Below are positions 1-6,325 of a DNA stretch of 6,507 nt, piece after piece. The notes under the pieces were generated by a model that saw nothing but the letters and a program-made list of their open reading frames with translations, did not search any database and was not told the origin of the DNA. The stretch is from Bordetella parapertussis (lineage in GTDB: Bacteria; Pseudomonadota; Gammaproteobacteria; Burkholderiales; Burkholderiaceae_D), in contig CAMCXB010000095.1 in the NCBI GenBank assembly GCA_945883145.1, forward strand, positions 1-6,507. Direction: 5' to 3'. Positions within the stretch are counted from its first letter, which is position 1, and every line of letters begins with the position of its first letter. A program made the translations under genes and the position numbers.

Positions 1-2750
1 ACTTGTACTGCAGTGACTTTATATTCAGGACAGTTAGTCGCCCAATCTGAATTATCCGTTGTGATGACGTTTGCACCGGATTCCGGGAAGTGGAAGGTTG
101 TGTAGACCACGCCTGGTTGTACATTCTCAGTGACGGTGGCACGCAAGACTGTTTCACCAGCACGTGAGCTAATGCCTACCCATGCATCTTGTTGAATGCC
201 GCGTTCTTCTGCGTCATGCGGATGAATTTCTAATCTGTCTTCTGAATGCCATTGCACATTCTCAGTACGACGTGTTTGTGCACCGACGTTGTATTGAGAA
301 AGAATACGACCTGTGGTCAGAATCAGTGGGAATTTACGTGTGACTTTTTCATCGGTAGGTACGTATTTAGTAACAAAGAATTTACCTTTACCACGTACGA
401 ATTTATCGATGTGCATGATAGGTGTGCCATTTGGTGCTTGATCATTACAAGGCCACTGCACGCTACCAAGTTTTTCAATTTTCTTGAAGCTCACGCCAGT
501 AAAGGTTGGTGTGAGTGAAGCAATTTCATCCATGATTTCTGATGGATGGTTGTAGTGCATCTTATAACCCAGAGCGTTCGCTAACAGTTGGGTGACTTCC
601 CAATCTGAATAACCCGCTTTAGCAGGCATCACTTTGCTAACGCGTGAGATACGACGTTCTGCATTGGTGAAGGTGCCATCTTTTTCTAAGAAGGATGAAC
701 CGGGTAAGAATACATGCGCGTATTTTGCTGTTTCATTCAAAAATAAATCTTGAACGACGATGCATTCCATTGAGCTTAATGCATTAGTGACATGCAGTGT
801 ATTTGGATCAGATTGAACAATATCTTCACCTTGACAATACAAGCCCATGAAGGTGCCATCGATTGCGGCATCAAACATGTTTGGAATACGTAGACCTGGT
901 TCTGGGTCTAGTGATACACCCCAGTTTGCTTCGAATTCAGCGCGAGCTGTGCTGTCAGAGATATGACGATAGCCTGGCAATTCATGTGGGAAGGAACCCA
1001 TGTCACAGGAACCTTGTACATTGTTTTGACCGCGTAATGGATTAACACCTACGCCTTCACGTCCAACATTACCAGTTGCCATCGCCAGATTCGCAATGCC
1101 CATCACCATGGTTGAACCTTGCGCATGTTCAGTTACACCTAAACCATAGTAAATCGCAGCATTACCACCTGTTGCATATAAACGCGCTGCACCACGTAAT
1201 AAATCAGCAGGCACACCGGTGACTTCTTGCAAGACTTCTGGTGAATTTTCAGGGCGCGAAACAAATTCTTTCCAATCTTTAAATGATTGGGTATCGCAAC
1301 GCTCGGTAATGTAATCTTCTTTGCACAAACCTTCAGTGACAATCACATGCGCTAAGGCGGAAATAATAGCGACGTTAGTGCCTGGTTTAAGTTTTAGGTG
1401 GTAGTCAGCTTGCACATGCGGTGACTTCACCATTTCTGTTGTGCGTGGATCCACCACAATCAGTTTTGCGCCTTCACGCAAACGACGTTTCATTTGTGAT
1501 GCAAACACAGGATGAGCAGCAACGGGATTTGCACCTATCACCATGATCACATCAGCATGCATCACTGAATCAAAGGTTTGCGTACCTGCTGATTCACCCA
1601 GAGTTTGTTTTAAGCCATAACCAGTAGGCGAATGGCAGACACGTGCGCAAGTATCGACATTGTTATTACCAAATGCTGCACGTACTAATTTTTGAACGAG
1701 ATAAGTTTCTTCGTTGGTGCAACGTGAAGAGGTGATGCCGCCTATGGAGTCTTTACCATACTTAGCTTGTATACGACGGAATTCACTTGCTGCATATGAA
1801 ATAGCTTCGTCCCATGACACTTCTTGCCATGGATCAGAGATTTTCTTACGTATCATAGGATTGAGCATGCGATCTTTATGCGATGCATAACCCCAAGCGA
1901 AACGACCTTTTACACAAGAGTGGCCATGATTTGCTTTGCCATCTTTGTAAGGCACCATGCGTACAACTTCATTGCCTTTCATTTCGGCTTTGAATGAACA
2001 ACCTACACCGCAATAAGCACATGTTGTGATTTTGCTGTGTTCAGCTTGGCCCATCATGATGACGGATTTTTCAGTCAGTGTTGCAGTCGGACAGGCTTGT
2101 ACACAAGCGCCGCAGGATACACATTCTGAATCCATGAAGGCTTCATTTTGTCCTGCTGATACGCGTGATTCAAAACCACGTCCATCGATGGTTAATGCAA
2201 AGGTACCTTGCGTTTCTTCACAAGCACGTACACAACGATTACACACGATACATTTTGATGGGTCATAAGTGAAATAAGGATTCGATTCATCCTTTTTCAT
2301 CTTCAGATGATTTTCACCTTCATAGCCATAGCGCACTTCACGTAAACCAACCACGCCTGCCATGTCTTGTAATTCACAATTACCATTGGTAGGGCAGGTT
2401 AAGCAATCGAGTGGATGATCGGAGATATATAACTCCATCACGCCTTTACGAATGTCTGCCAGTTTATTGGTTTGGGTTTTTACTTTCATGCCCGGTTCGC
2501 ACGGTGTGGTGCAAGAAGCGGGATAACCTTTGCGGCCTTCGATTTCAACTAAACATAAACGGCAAGAGCCAAATGCATCCAAGCTATCTGTTGCGCATAG
2601 CTTGGGGACATTCACGCCAGCTTCAGTCGCTGCACGCATAACGGAGGTACCTTTAGGTACGGTGATGCTGACACCATCTATCTCTAATGTGACTGCAACA
2701 TCAGAGTGACTTGCTGGTGTGCCGTAATCGGTTTCGTTTAATATATTCAT
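1..2750 (-). CDS. fdsA: NAD-dependent formate dehydrogenase, alpha (molybdenum) subunit, C-terminus cut by window edge
   Basis: Catalytic subunit of a cytoplasmic formate dehydrogenase that oxidises formate to CO2. Translating the minus strand from the ATG at 2750 gives 916 codons without a stop, running off the left edge. FdsA proteins are usually about 920-960 residues, so little is missing. Ligands seen in order: 2Fe-2S (C52, C63, C66, C80); NuoG-type His-Cys 4Fe-4S (H112, C116, C119, C125); two ferredoxin-type 4Fe-4S sites (C167, C170, C173, C177 and C210, C213, C216, C220); 4Fe-4S of the molybdopterin domain (C244, C247, C251, C279, followed by VKG). The active site reads ARVCHSPTGYG: C372, encoded by TGC at 1635-1637, should ligate molybdenum and H373 follows, so this is a non-selenocysteine enzyme. 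A molybdopterin-dinucleotide-binding domain begins near residue 805. It is the third gene of the operon, 24 bases after fdsB. I see no frameshift. Family assignment is very secure; the symbol fdsA rather than fdhA follows the operon type. Confidence 0.96.
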   Translation of the reverse strand, partial: MNILNETDYGTPASHSDVAVTLEIDGVSITVPKGTSVMRAATEAGVNVPKLCATDSLDAFGSCRLCLVEIEGRKGYPASCTTPCEPGMKVKTQTNKLADIRKGVMELYISDHPLDCLTCPTNGNCELQDMAGVVGLREVRYGYEGENHLKMKKDESNPYFTYDPSKCIVCNRCVRACEETQGTFALTIDGRGFESRVSAGQNEAFMDSECVSCGACVQACPTATLTEKSVIMMGQAEHSKITTCAYCGVGCSFKAEMKGNEVVRMVPYKDGKANHGHSCVKGRFAWGYASHKDRMLNPMIRKKISDPWQEVSWDEAISYAASEFRRIQAKYGKDSIGGITSSRCTNEETYLVQKLVRAAFGNNNVDTCARVCHSPTGYGLKQTLGESAGTQTFDSVMHADVIMVIGANPVAAHPVFASQMKRRLREGAKLIVVDPRTTEMVKSPHVQADYHLKLKPGTNVAIISALAHVIVTEGLCKEDYITERCDTQSFKDWKEFVSRPENSPEVLQEVTGVPADLLRGAARLYATGGNAAIYYGLGVTEHAQGSTMVMGIANLAMATGNVGREGVGVNPLRGQNNVQGSCDMGSFPHELPGYRHISDSTARAEFEANWGVSLDPEPGLRIPNMFDAAIDGTFMGLYCQGEDIVQSDPNTLHVTNALSSMECIVVQDLFLNETAKYAHVFLPGSSFLEKDGTFTNAERRISRVSKVMPAKAGYSDWEVTQLLANALGYKMHYNHPSEIMDEIASLTPTFTGVSFKKIEKLGSVQWPCNDQAPNGTPIMHIDKFVRGKGKFFVTKYVPTDEKVTRKFPLILTTGRILSQYNVGAQTRRTENVQWHSEDRLEIHPHDAEERGIQQDAWVGISSRAGETVLRATVTENVQPGVVYTTFHFPESGANVITTDNSDWATNCPEYKVTAVQ

Positions 2751-2756
2751 TGCATG

Positions 2757-2762
2757 TCTCCT
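2757..2762 (-). promoter_or_regulatory. Ribosome binding site of fdsA
   Basis: On the minus strand AGGAGA lies six bases before the ATG at 2750 and supports that start. Another ATG at 2755 (minus) is closer to the site but is in a different frame and reaches a stop after two codons (ATG CAA TGA), so it is not the fdsA start. Confidence 0.8.
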
Positions 2763-2774
2763 GCAGAGTAATTG

Positions 2775-4328
2775 TTAAGCGGCTTTGCGCTTATGCTGCG
2801 TTTGGAAATCTTCGGGAAAGTGGTTTAACGCTGATAAAACTGGGAAAGGTGTCATTCCACCCATGGCGCATAATGATCCATGCAGCATGGTGTCGCATAA
2901 ATCGCGAACTAAATGAATTTGTTGTTCTACGTTGTCACCATTGCGTACTTTGTCGAGTGCTTCTTTGCCACGTGTAGAACCGATACGGCAAGGAGTACAT
3001 TTGCCACAAGATTCAACTGCACAAAACTCCATCGCATAGTGTGCTTGATTCAACATATTGGTGGACTCATCAAACACCACAATGCCACCATGACCGAGAG
3101 TGCCGCCTAAGGCTAAGAAGGCTTCATAGTCGAGTGGAGTATCGAATTGTGATGGTGGTAGATAAGCACCGAGTGGTCCACCAACTTGTACTGCTTTAAT
3201 TGGTTTACCACTGCGTGTGCCACCACCAAAGGTGGTGAGCATTTCGTTCAAGCTAATGCCGAATGCTTTTTCAACTAAGCCACCGAATTTAATATTGCCA
3301 GCGAGTTGCAGTGGCAAAGTGCCACGTGAACGTCCCATACCAAAGTCACGATAGAAATTTGCACCACGTGACAAAATAATCGGCACAGTCGCCAATGAAA
3401 TCACGTTGTTAATGACGGTAGGCTTTCCGAATAAACCAGAAATTGCAGGCAAGGGTGGTTTAGCACGAACGATGCCGCGTTTACCTTCTAGACTTTCTAG
3501 TAGTGCAGTTTCTTCACCGCAGACATAAGAGCCTGCACCCATACGTACTTCTAGATCAAAGGCTTTACCTGATCCTAGTATGTTTTTGCCTAAGTATTGA
3601 TGCGTGTGAGCAGTAGCAATGGCTTCATTTAATGCAACGATAGCGTGTGGATATTCAGAGCGCACATAGATGTAACCTTTATCTGCTCCCACTGCTAAAC
3701 CTGCAATCGTCATACCCTCGATTAGCACGAAAGGATCATCTTCCATCACCATGCGATCAGAGAAGGTGCCAGAGTCACCTTCATCTGCGTTACAGACGAT
3801 GTATTTTTGCGCTGATTGTTCTTTCATGACGGTATTCCACTTAATACCAGTCGGGAAAGCTGCACCACCACGACCACGTAAGCCGGAGTCAGTGACTTCT
3901 TGAACGATTTGCGCTTGCGTCATGCTGAGGGCTTTGCGTAAACCAGCATAACCTTCATGCGCAATATAATCTTCTATTGACACTGGATCAGTAATACCAA
4001 CACGTGCGAAGGTTAAGCGTTCTTGATTTTTCAAAAACGGAATCTCTTCTGTTTTACCTAAAGCTAAGGGGTGCTTACCGCCATTCAGGAAATCCGCATC
4101 AAATAAGGAAGCGACATCATCTTCACTCACAGGGCCGTAAGCAATGCGACCGGATGCAGTTTCAACTTCAACCAAAGGCTCCAACCAAAACATACCGCGT
4201 GAGCCATTGCGTTTAATCGTGATATCAAGCTTGCGTTGTTTTGCTTGTGCTGCAATCGCTGCCGCTACATCGTTGGCACCTAGAGCAACAGCGGTGGAGT
4301 CACGTGGAATATAAACAGTAAAGCTCAT
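2775..4328 (-). CDS. fdsB: NAD-dependent formate dehydrogenase, beta subunit (NuoF-like, FMN and NAD binding)
   Basis: Diaphorase subunit: it takes electrons from FdsA and reduces NAD+ to NADH at FMN. The 517 residues match the usual length of FdsB. Residues 1 to about 110 form an N-terminal extension typical of FdsB/HoxF-type proteins (known in the family as a thioredoxin-like domain; no cluster cysteines are visible here). The NuoF core follows: a glycine-rich FMN/NADH motif GRGGAAFPTGIKW at 152-164, NADEGDSGTFSDR at 180-192, and GAGSYVCGEETALLESLEGKRG at about 264-285. The C-terminal 4Fe-4S site is SCGKCTPCR with C441, C444 and C447, plus C487 in the LCAMGG segment. The ATG overlaps the fdsG stop as ATGA, which suggests translational coupling, and AAGGAG lies six bases upstream. 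The closest alternative would be NuoF of complex I or HoxF of a hydrogenase, but an FdsA homologue directly downstream argues for formate dehydrogenase. Confidence 0.96.
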   Translation of the reverse strand: MSFTVYIPRDSTAVALGANDVAAAIAAQAKQRKLDITIKRNGSRGMFWLEPLVEVETASGRIAYGPVSEDDVASLFDADFLNGGKHPLALGKTEEIPFLKNQERLTFARVGITDPVSIEDYIAHEGYAGLRKALSMTQAQIVQEVTDSGLRGRGGAAFPTGIKWNTVMKEQSAQKYIVCNADEGDSGTFSDRMVMEDDPFVLIEGMTIAGLAVGADKGYIYVRSEYPHAIVALNEAIATAHTHQYLGKNILGSGKAFDLEVRMGAGSYVCGEETALLESLEGKRGIVRAKPPLPAISGLFGKPTVINNVISLATVPIILSRGANFYRDFGMGRSRGTLPLQLAGNIKFGGLVEKAFGISLNEMLTTFGGGTRSGKPIKAVQVGGPLGAYLPPSQFDTPLDYEAFLALGGTLGHGGIVVFDESTNMLNQAHYAMEFCAVESCGKCTPCRIGSTRGKEALDKVRNGDNVEQQIHLVRDLCDTMLHGSLCAMGGMTPFPVLSALNHFPEDFQTQHKRKAA

Positions 4329-4810
4329 ACTTGACTCCTTGCTTTGGCTAAGAGTTTGTCAAGTTTTGCTGCATCTACACGAGCATGTACATCATCGTTA
4401 ATCATAATTGCAGGGCCGCATGCACAATGACCTAGACAATACACAGGGTCCAGTGTGAAGCTGCCATCTTTAGTGGTTTCATGAAAATCGCAGCCTATCT
4501 GCTTAACGGCATGTTCGGCTAAGGCATCTGAGCCCACAGACTGACAAGCCTCTGCGCGGCATATCTGCACCACAGTTTTGCCGGCTGGCTTTTCACGAAA
4601 GTGATGGTAATAAGTGATCACGCCATGTACTTCTGCGCGTGAAAGATTTAAAGCATCGGCAATGACGGGGATGGTGTCGCTAGGCACATAGCCTTCTACT
4701 GCTTGAACCGCATGCAGAATGGGGAGTAATGCGCCGGATTGACCGCTAAACTCATCGAGTATCGACGCTAACTTACTGGTGTCAAATGAGGTGGTCACTT
4801 GAGGTCTCAT
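4325..4810 (-). CDS. fdsG: NAD-dependent formate dehydrogenase, gamma subunit (NuoE-like 2Fe-2S protein)
   Basis: Small electron-transfer subunit that pairs with FdsB in the diaphorase part of the enzyme, as NuoE does with NuoF. The 161-residue protein has the NuoE layout: a helical N-terminal region (about 1-75, with LLPILHAVQAVEGYVP near 29-43) and a thioredoxin-like domain binding one 2Fe-2S cluster through C84, C89, C125 and C129 (CRAEAC and CLGHCACGP). All four ligands are present. It is the first gene of the operon. The ATG at 4810 is the first standard start in this frame: the upstream in-frame codons have no ATG, GTG or TTG before a TAA. No convincing Shine-Dalgarno sequence precedes it. 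Distinguishing FdsG from NuoE rests on the neighbours fdsB and fdsA. Confidence 0.94.
   Translation of the reverse strand: MRPQVTTSFDTSKLASILDEFSGQSGALLPILHAVQAVEGYVPSDTIPVIADALNLSRAEVHGVITYYHHFREKPAGKTVVQICRAEACQSVGSDALAEHAVKQIGCDFHETTKDGSFTLDPVYCLGHCACGPAIMINDDVHARVDAAKLDKLLAKARSQV
4335..4340 (-). promoter_or_regulatory. Ribosome binding site of fdsB, inside the 3' end of fdsG
   Basis: AAGGAG on the minus strand lies six bases before the fdsB ATG at 4328. It is within the last codons of fdsG, so fdsB can be initiated by ribosomes finishing fdsG through the ATGA overlap. Confidence 0.8.
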
Positions 4811-4823
4811 GTTTATGGTTGAT

Positions 4824-4829
4824 ATTATG
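4824..4829 (-). promoter_or_regulatory. Candidate -10 element for the fds operon, very close to the fdsG start
   Basis: CATAAT on the minus strand matches five of six bases of TATAAT. Its downstream edge is 13 bases from the fdsG ATG, so transcripts would begin about seven bases before the start codon. No good -35 is seen at 16-18 bases. It competes with the weaker but better spaced pair TTGTAA (4870-4875) and CATAAA (4848-4853), 16 bases apart. Either one or neither may be real. Confidence 0.3.
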
Positions 4830-4842
4830 CTTTTTAAAGCAT
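4827..4842. repeat. Inverted repeat ATGCTTT-TT-AAAGCAT, possible operator
   Basis: Perfect 7-bp arms around a 2-base centre, 15 bases beyond the fdsG start codon on its upstream side. Its right part, TTAAAGCAT (4834-4842), recurs as a direct repeat at 4859-4867, 25 bp away, where it sits in a shorter palindrome GCTT-A-AAGC (4857-4865). The octamer TAAAGCAT occurs once more on the minus strand at 4967-4974. The position over the likely fds promoter suggests a regulator binding site, but I do not recognise the motif. Confidence 0.5.
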
Positions 4843-4868
4843 TTAGTTTTATGATCGCTTAAAGCATG

Positions 4869-4898
4869 TTTACAATATTGTACCTTAACGAATAAGAT
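4869..4898 (+). promoter_or_regulatory. Weak candidate promoter for mrp
   Basis: TTTACA (4869-4874) and TAAGAT (4893-4898) are separated by 18 bases and resemble -35 and -10 elements, with four of six matches in the -10. If used, mrp would have a leader of roughly 175 bases. The AT-rich sequence offers other weak matches, so this is tentative. Confidence 0.22.
4871..4882. promoter_or_regulatory. Perfect 12-bp palindrome TACAATATTGTA, possible operator of both divergent promoters
   Basis: TACAATATTGTA is identical to its reverse complement. It overlaps a possible minus-strand -35 (TTGTAA, 4870-4875) and a possible plus-strand -35 (TTTACA, 4869-4874). A dimeric regulator bound here could affect both fds and mrp. 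The palindrome is seen directly; the operator role is inference. Confidence 0.4.
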
Positions 4899-5069
4899 AA
4901 TTGGCAGGTTTTATGGCTATAAATGTTGAAGATAGGGTTTGTATTTAAAAAAATACCTAATTAAATATGCTTTATTTTACATATTAGTGTGAGCGATTCA
5001 TCTAACTTCATTTAAAACAGAAAACAAGCAAGTCGCTTCTGATTACATTAGACTGTGGCGCTTGCATTT

Positions 5070-5075
5070 AGGAGA
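5070..5075 (+). promoter_or_regulatory. Ribosome binding site of mrp that decides its start
   Basis: AGGAGA (5070-5075) lies four bases before the ATG at 5080 and is well placed for it. It lies downstream of the in-frame TTG at 5062, so it cannot serve that codon. A second ATG at 5086 is in frame but less well spaced. Confidence 0.85.
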
Positions 5076-5079
5076 ACAC

Positions 5080-6168
5080 ATGAGCATGTCAGTAGAAGCA
5101 GTACAAAGCGCCTTATCTAAGTTAATCGATCCAAATACGGGTAAAGATTTCATGGCAAGCCGTTCAGCCAAGAATATTGCTATCGATGGTGATCACGTTG
5201 CGGTGGATATTGAATTGGGCTATCCCGCAAAATCACAAATTCAATTGATACAAACGCAAGTCAGTGAAGCACTGTTAGCTTTGCCTGGTGTGAGCAAAGT
5301 GCACGTACATGTCTTTGCAAAAATTGTGGCGCATTCAGCGCAGCGTGGTGTGAAACTCTTACCTAACGTGCGCAACATTATCGCGGTCGCTTCAGGTAAA
5401 GGTGGTGTGGGTAAATCAACGACTGCTGTCAATCTTGCTATAGCGCTCGCAGCGGAAGGTGCGAATGTCGGATTGTTAGATGCGGATATTTATGGACCAT
5501 CGCAACCAATGATGACGGGCATCTCTGGACGTCCTGAATCACATGATGGTAAGACCATGGAGCCTTTAGAGAATTACGGACTACAAGTTGCCTCTATAGG
5601 CTTCATGATTAACCCCGATGATCCTATGGTGTGGCGTGGTCCTATGGTTACGCAGGCTTTGCAACAATTACTCGAACAAACGAATTGGCGTGACCTGGAT
5701 TATTTAGTGGTGGATATGCCGCCTGGTACCGGTGATATACAACTCACGCTGTCACAAAAAGTACCTGTGACTGGTGCGGTGATCGTTACAACTCCTCAAG
5801 ATATTGCCTTGCTCGATGCACGTAAAGGTTTAAAAATGTTTGAAAAAGTCGGCATACCGATTTTGGGTGTGGTTGAAAATATGAGCATGCACGTTTGTAC
5901 GAACTGCGGACACGCAGAAGCGATCTTTGGTGAGGGCGGTGGTGCAAAAATGTGTGCTGACTTTGGAGTGGATTTTTTAGGCGCGCTGCCACTAGCATTG
6001 GAGATTCGTGAACAAACTGATTCTGGTAAACCGACTGTGGTTGCTGATCCAGATGGAAAGATCGCACAAATTTACAAACAAATCGCACGTAAACTCGCAG
6101 TACGTGTCGCAGAAAAAGCAAAAGATTTGTCGAGTAAATTTCCTACTATCGTGGTCAAAAACGATTAA
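5080..6168 (+). CDS. mrp: Fe-S cluster carrier protein, Mrp/ApbC P-loop ATPase
   Basis: Cytoplasmic ATPase of the Mrp/NBP35 family (also called ApbC) that binds and transfers Fe-S clusters to target proteins. From the ATG at 5080 it has 362 residues, close to the usual length of about 360-370. An N-terminal MIP18/DUF59-like domain (about 5-80, with DPNTGKDF near 17-24) precedes the ATPase domain. The deviant Walker A motif is GKGGVGKST at 106-114, with K107 the signature lysine and K112 the P-loop lysine. DADIYGPSQP follows at 134-143 and DMPPGTGD at 212-219. The CxxC motif that bridges a cluster between two subunits is C273 and C276 in VCTNCGH. The TTG at 5062 would add six residues but has no ribosome binding site. 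The gene is transcribed away from the fds operon. ParA/MinD and nitrogenase NifH share the P-loop, but the CxxC and MIP18 domain fit Mrp. Confidence 0.95.
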   Translation: MSMSVEAVQSALSKLIDPNTGKDFMASRSAKNIAIDGDHVAVDIELGYPAKSQIQLIQTQVSEALLALPGVSKVHVHVFAKIVAHSAQRGVKLLPNVRNIIAVASGKGGVGKSTTAVNLAIALAAEGANVGLLDADIYGPSQPMMTGISGRPESHDGKTMEPLENYGLQVASIGFMINPDDPMVWRGPMVTQALQQLLEQTNWRDLDYLVVDMPPGTGDIQLTLSQKVPVTGAVIVTTPQDIALLDARKGLKMFEKVGIPILGVVENMSMHVCTNCGHAEAIFGEGGGAKMCADFGVDFLGALPLALEIREQTDSGKPTVVADPDGKIAQIYKQIARKLAVRVAEKAKDLSSKFPTIVVKND

Positions 6169-6203
6169 TTAAAATTAATTAAGTCAAATTGAATAAGCAA
6201 AAG

Positions 6204-6220
6204 TAGAAATAAAATTTCTA
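6204..6220. repeat. Short AT-rich inverted repeat after mrp
   Basis: TAGAAAT (6204-6210) and ATTTCTA (6214-6220) form a perfect 7-bp stem with a 3-base loop in the 157-base gap after mrp. It has no GC pairs beyond one and no T-run, so it is a poor terminator by itself. It may be a chance feature of AT-rich sequence or part of the mRNA 3' end. Confidence 0.4.
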
Positions 6221-6225
6221 TATCA

Positions 6226-6271
6226 AAGAGGGCATTCCAACAGTAAGCATTGCTGATGGAGATGCCCTTTT
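6226..6271 (+). terminator. Long hairpin after mrp, probable rho-independent terminator
   Basis: The outer stem pairs 6226-6235 with 6262-6271 (ten pairs, one G-T, containing GGGCAT with ATGCCC). After a bulged G at 6261 the stem continues as TCCA (6236-6239) with TGGA (6257-6260), an A-A mismatch, then CAG (6241-6243) with CTG (6253-6255) and a small loop. The right arm ends in TTTT then CATTTCC, a short T-run suited to stopping mrp transcription. In the other direction the T-run is poor (CTTTGATA), so termination of the convergent gene is less certain. The stem is longer than most terminators, so a small dispersed repeat is an alternative. Confidence 0.65.
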
Positions 6272-6325
6272 CATTTCCTTTAATTTAGTCTGTTATTTCA
6301 ATAAGTGCTAACGACTGCGCGCTGA

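Larger units (their letters stand above)
4811..5079. other. Divergent intergenic control region between fdsG and mrp
   Basis: These 269 bases hold no supportable gene and are clearly more AT-rich than the flanking genes. They must contain the start signals for both the fds operon (leftward) and mrp (rightward). The fds-proximal half holds inverted repeats and TAAAGCAT repeats, listed separately. The mrp-proximal half has a short inverted repeat GTATTT-AAAA-AAATAC at 4941-4956 and possible pairing CAAGC (5025-5029) with GCTTG (5060-5064) plus AGTC (5031-5034) with GACT (5051-5054), just upstream of the mrp ribosome binding site. I recognised no known riboswitch and no FNR-type TTGAT-N4-ATCAA site. 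Confidence 0.8.

Noticed and set aside
2711..2977. Plus-strand open frames opposite the fdsB-fdsA junction and elsewhere opposite fds genes (for example 246-518, 2026-2268, 2411-2641)
   Set aside because: All lie antisense to well-supported fds coding sequence and show Cys-, His- and Arg-rich translations without recognisable domains.
2775..4810. fdsG and fdsB as complex I nuoE and nuoF, or as hydrogenase diaphorase subunits
   Set aside because: The next gene has a complete formate dehydrogenase catalytic domain with the CHSPT active site, rather than a nuoG or hydrogenase subunit, and the order G-B-A matches fds operons.
4901..4917. Sigma-54 type promoter TTGGCA...TATGGC reading toward mrp
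   Set aside because: The -12 part reads ATGGC rather than TTGC(A/T) and the GG-to-GC spacing is off by one, so the match is not acceptable.
5062..5079. TTG at 5062 as the start of mrp, adding six residues
   Set aside because: The ribosome binding site at 5070-5075 lies inside that extension and fits the ATG at 5080; family N-termini also do not need the extra residues.
5786..6121. A 111-residue open frame on the minus strand inside mrp
   Set aside because: It is fully antisense to a clear mrp coding sequence, has no ribosome binding site that stands out, and its translation looks like an out-of-frame shadow.
6165..6182. Two TTAATTAA copies just after the mrp stop, as a repeat or integration site
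   Set aside because: Low-complexity AT sequence in an AT-rich gap; no partner copy elsewhere in the window and no mobile element genes.
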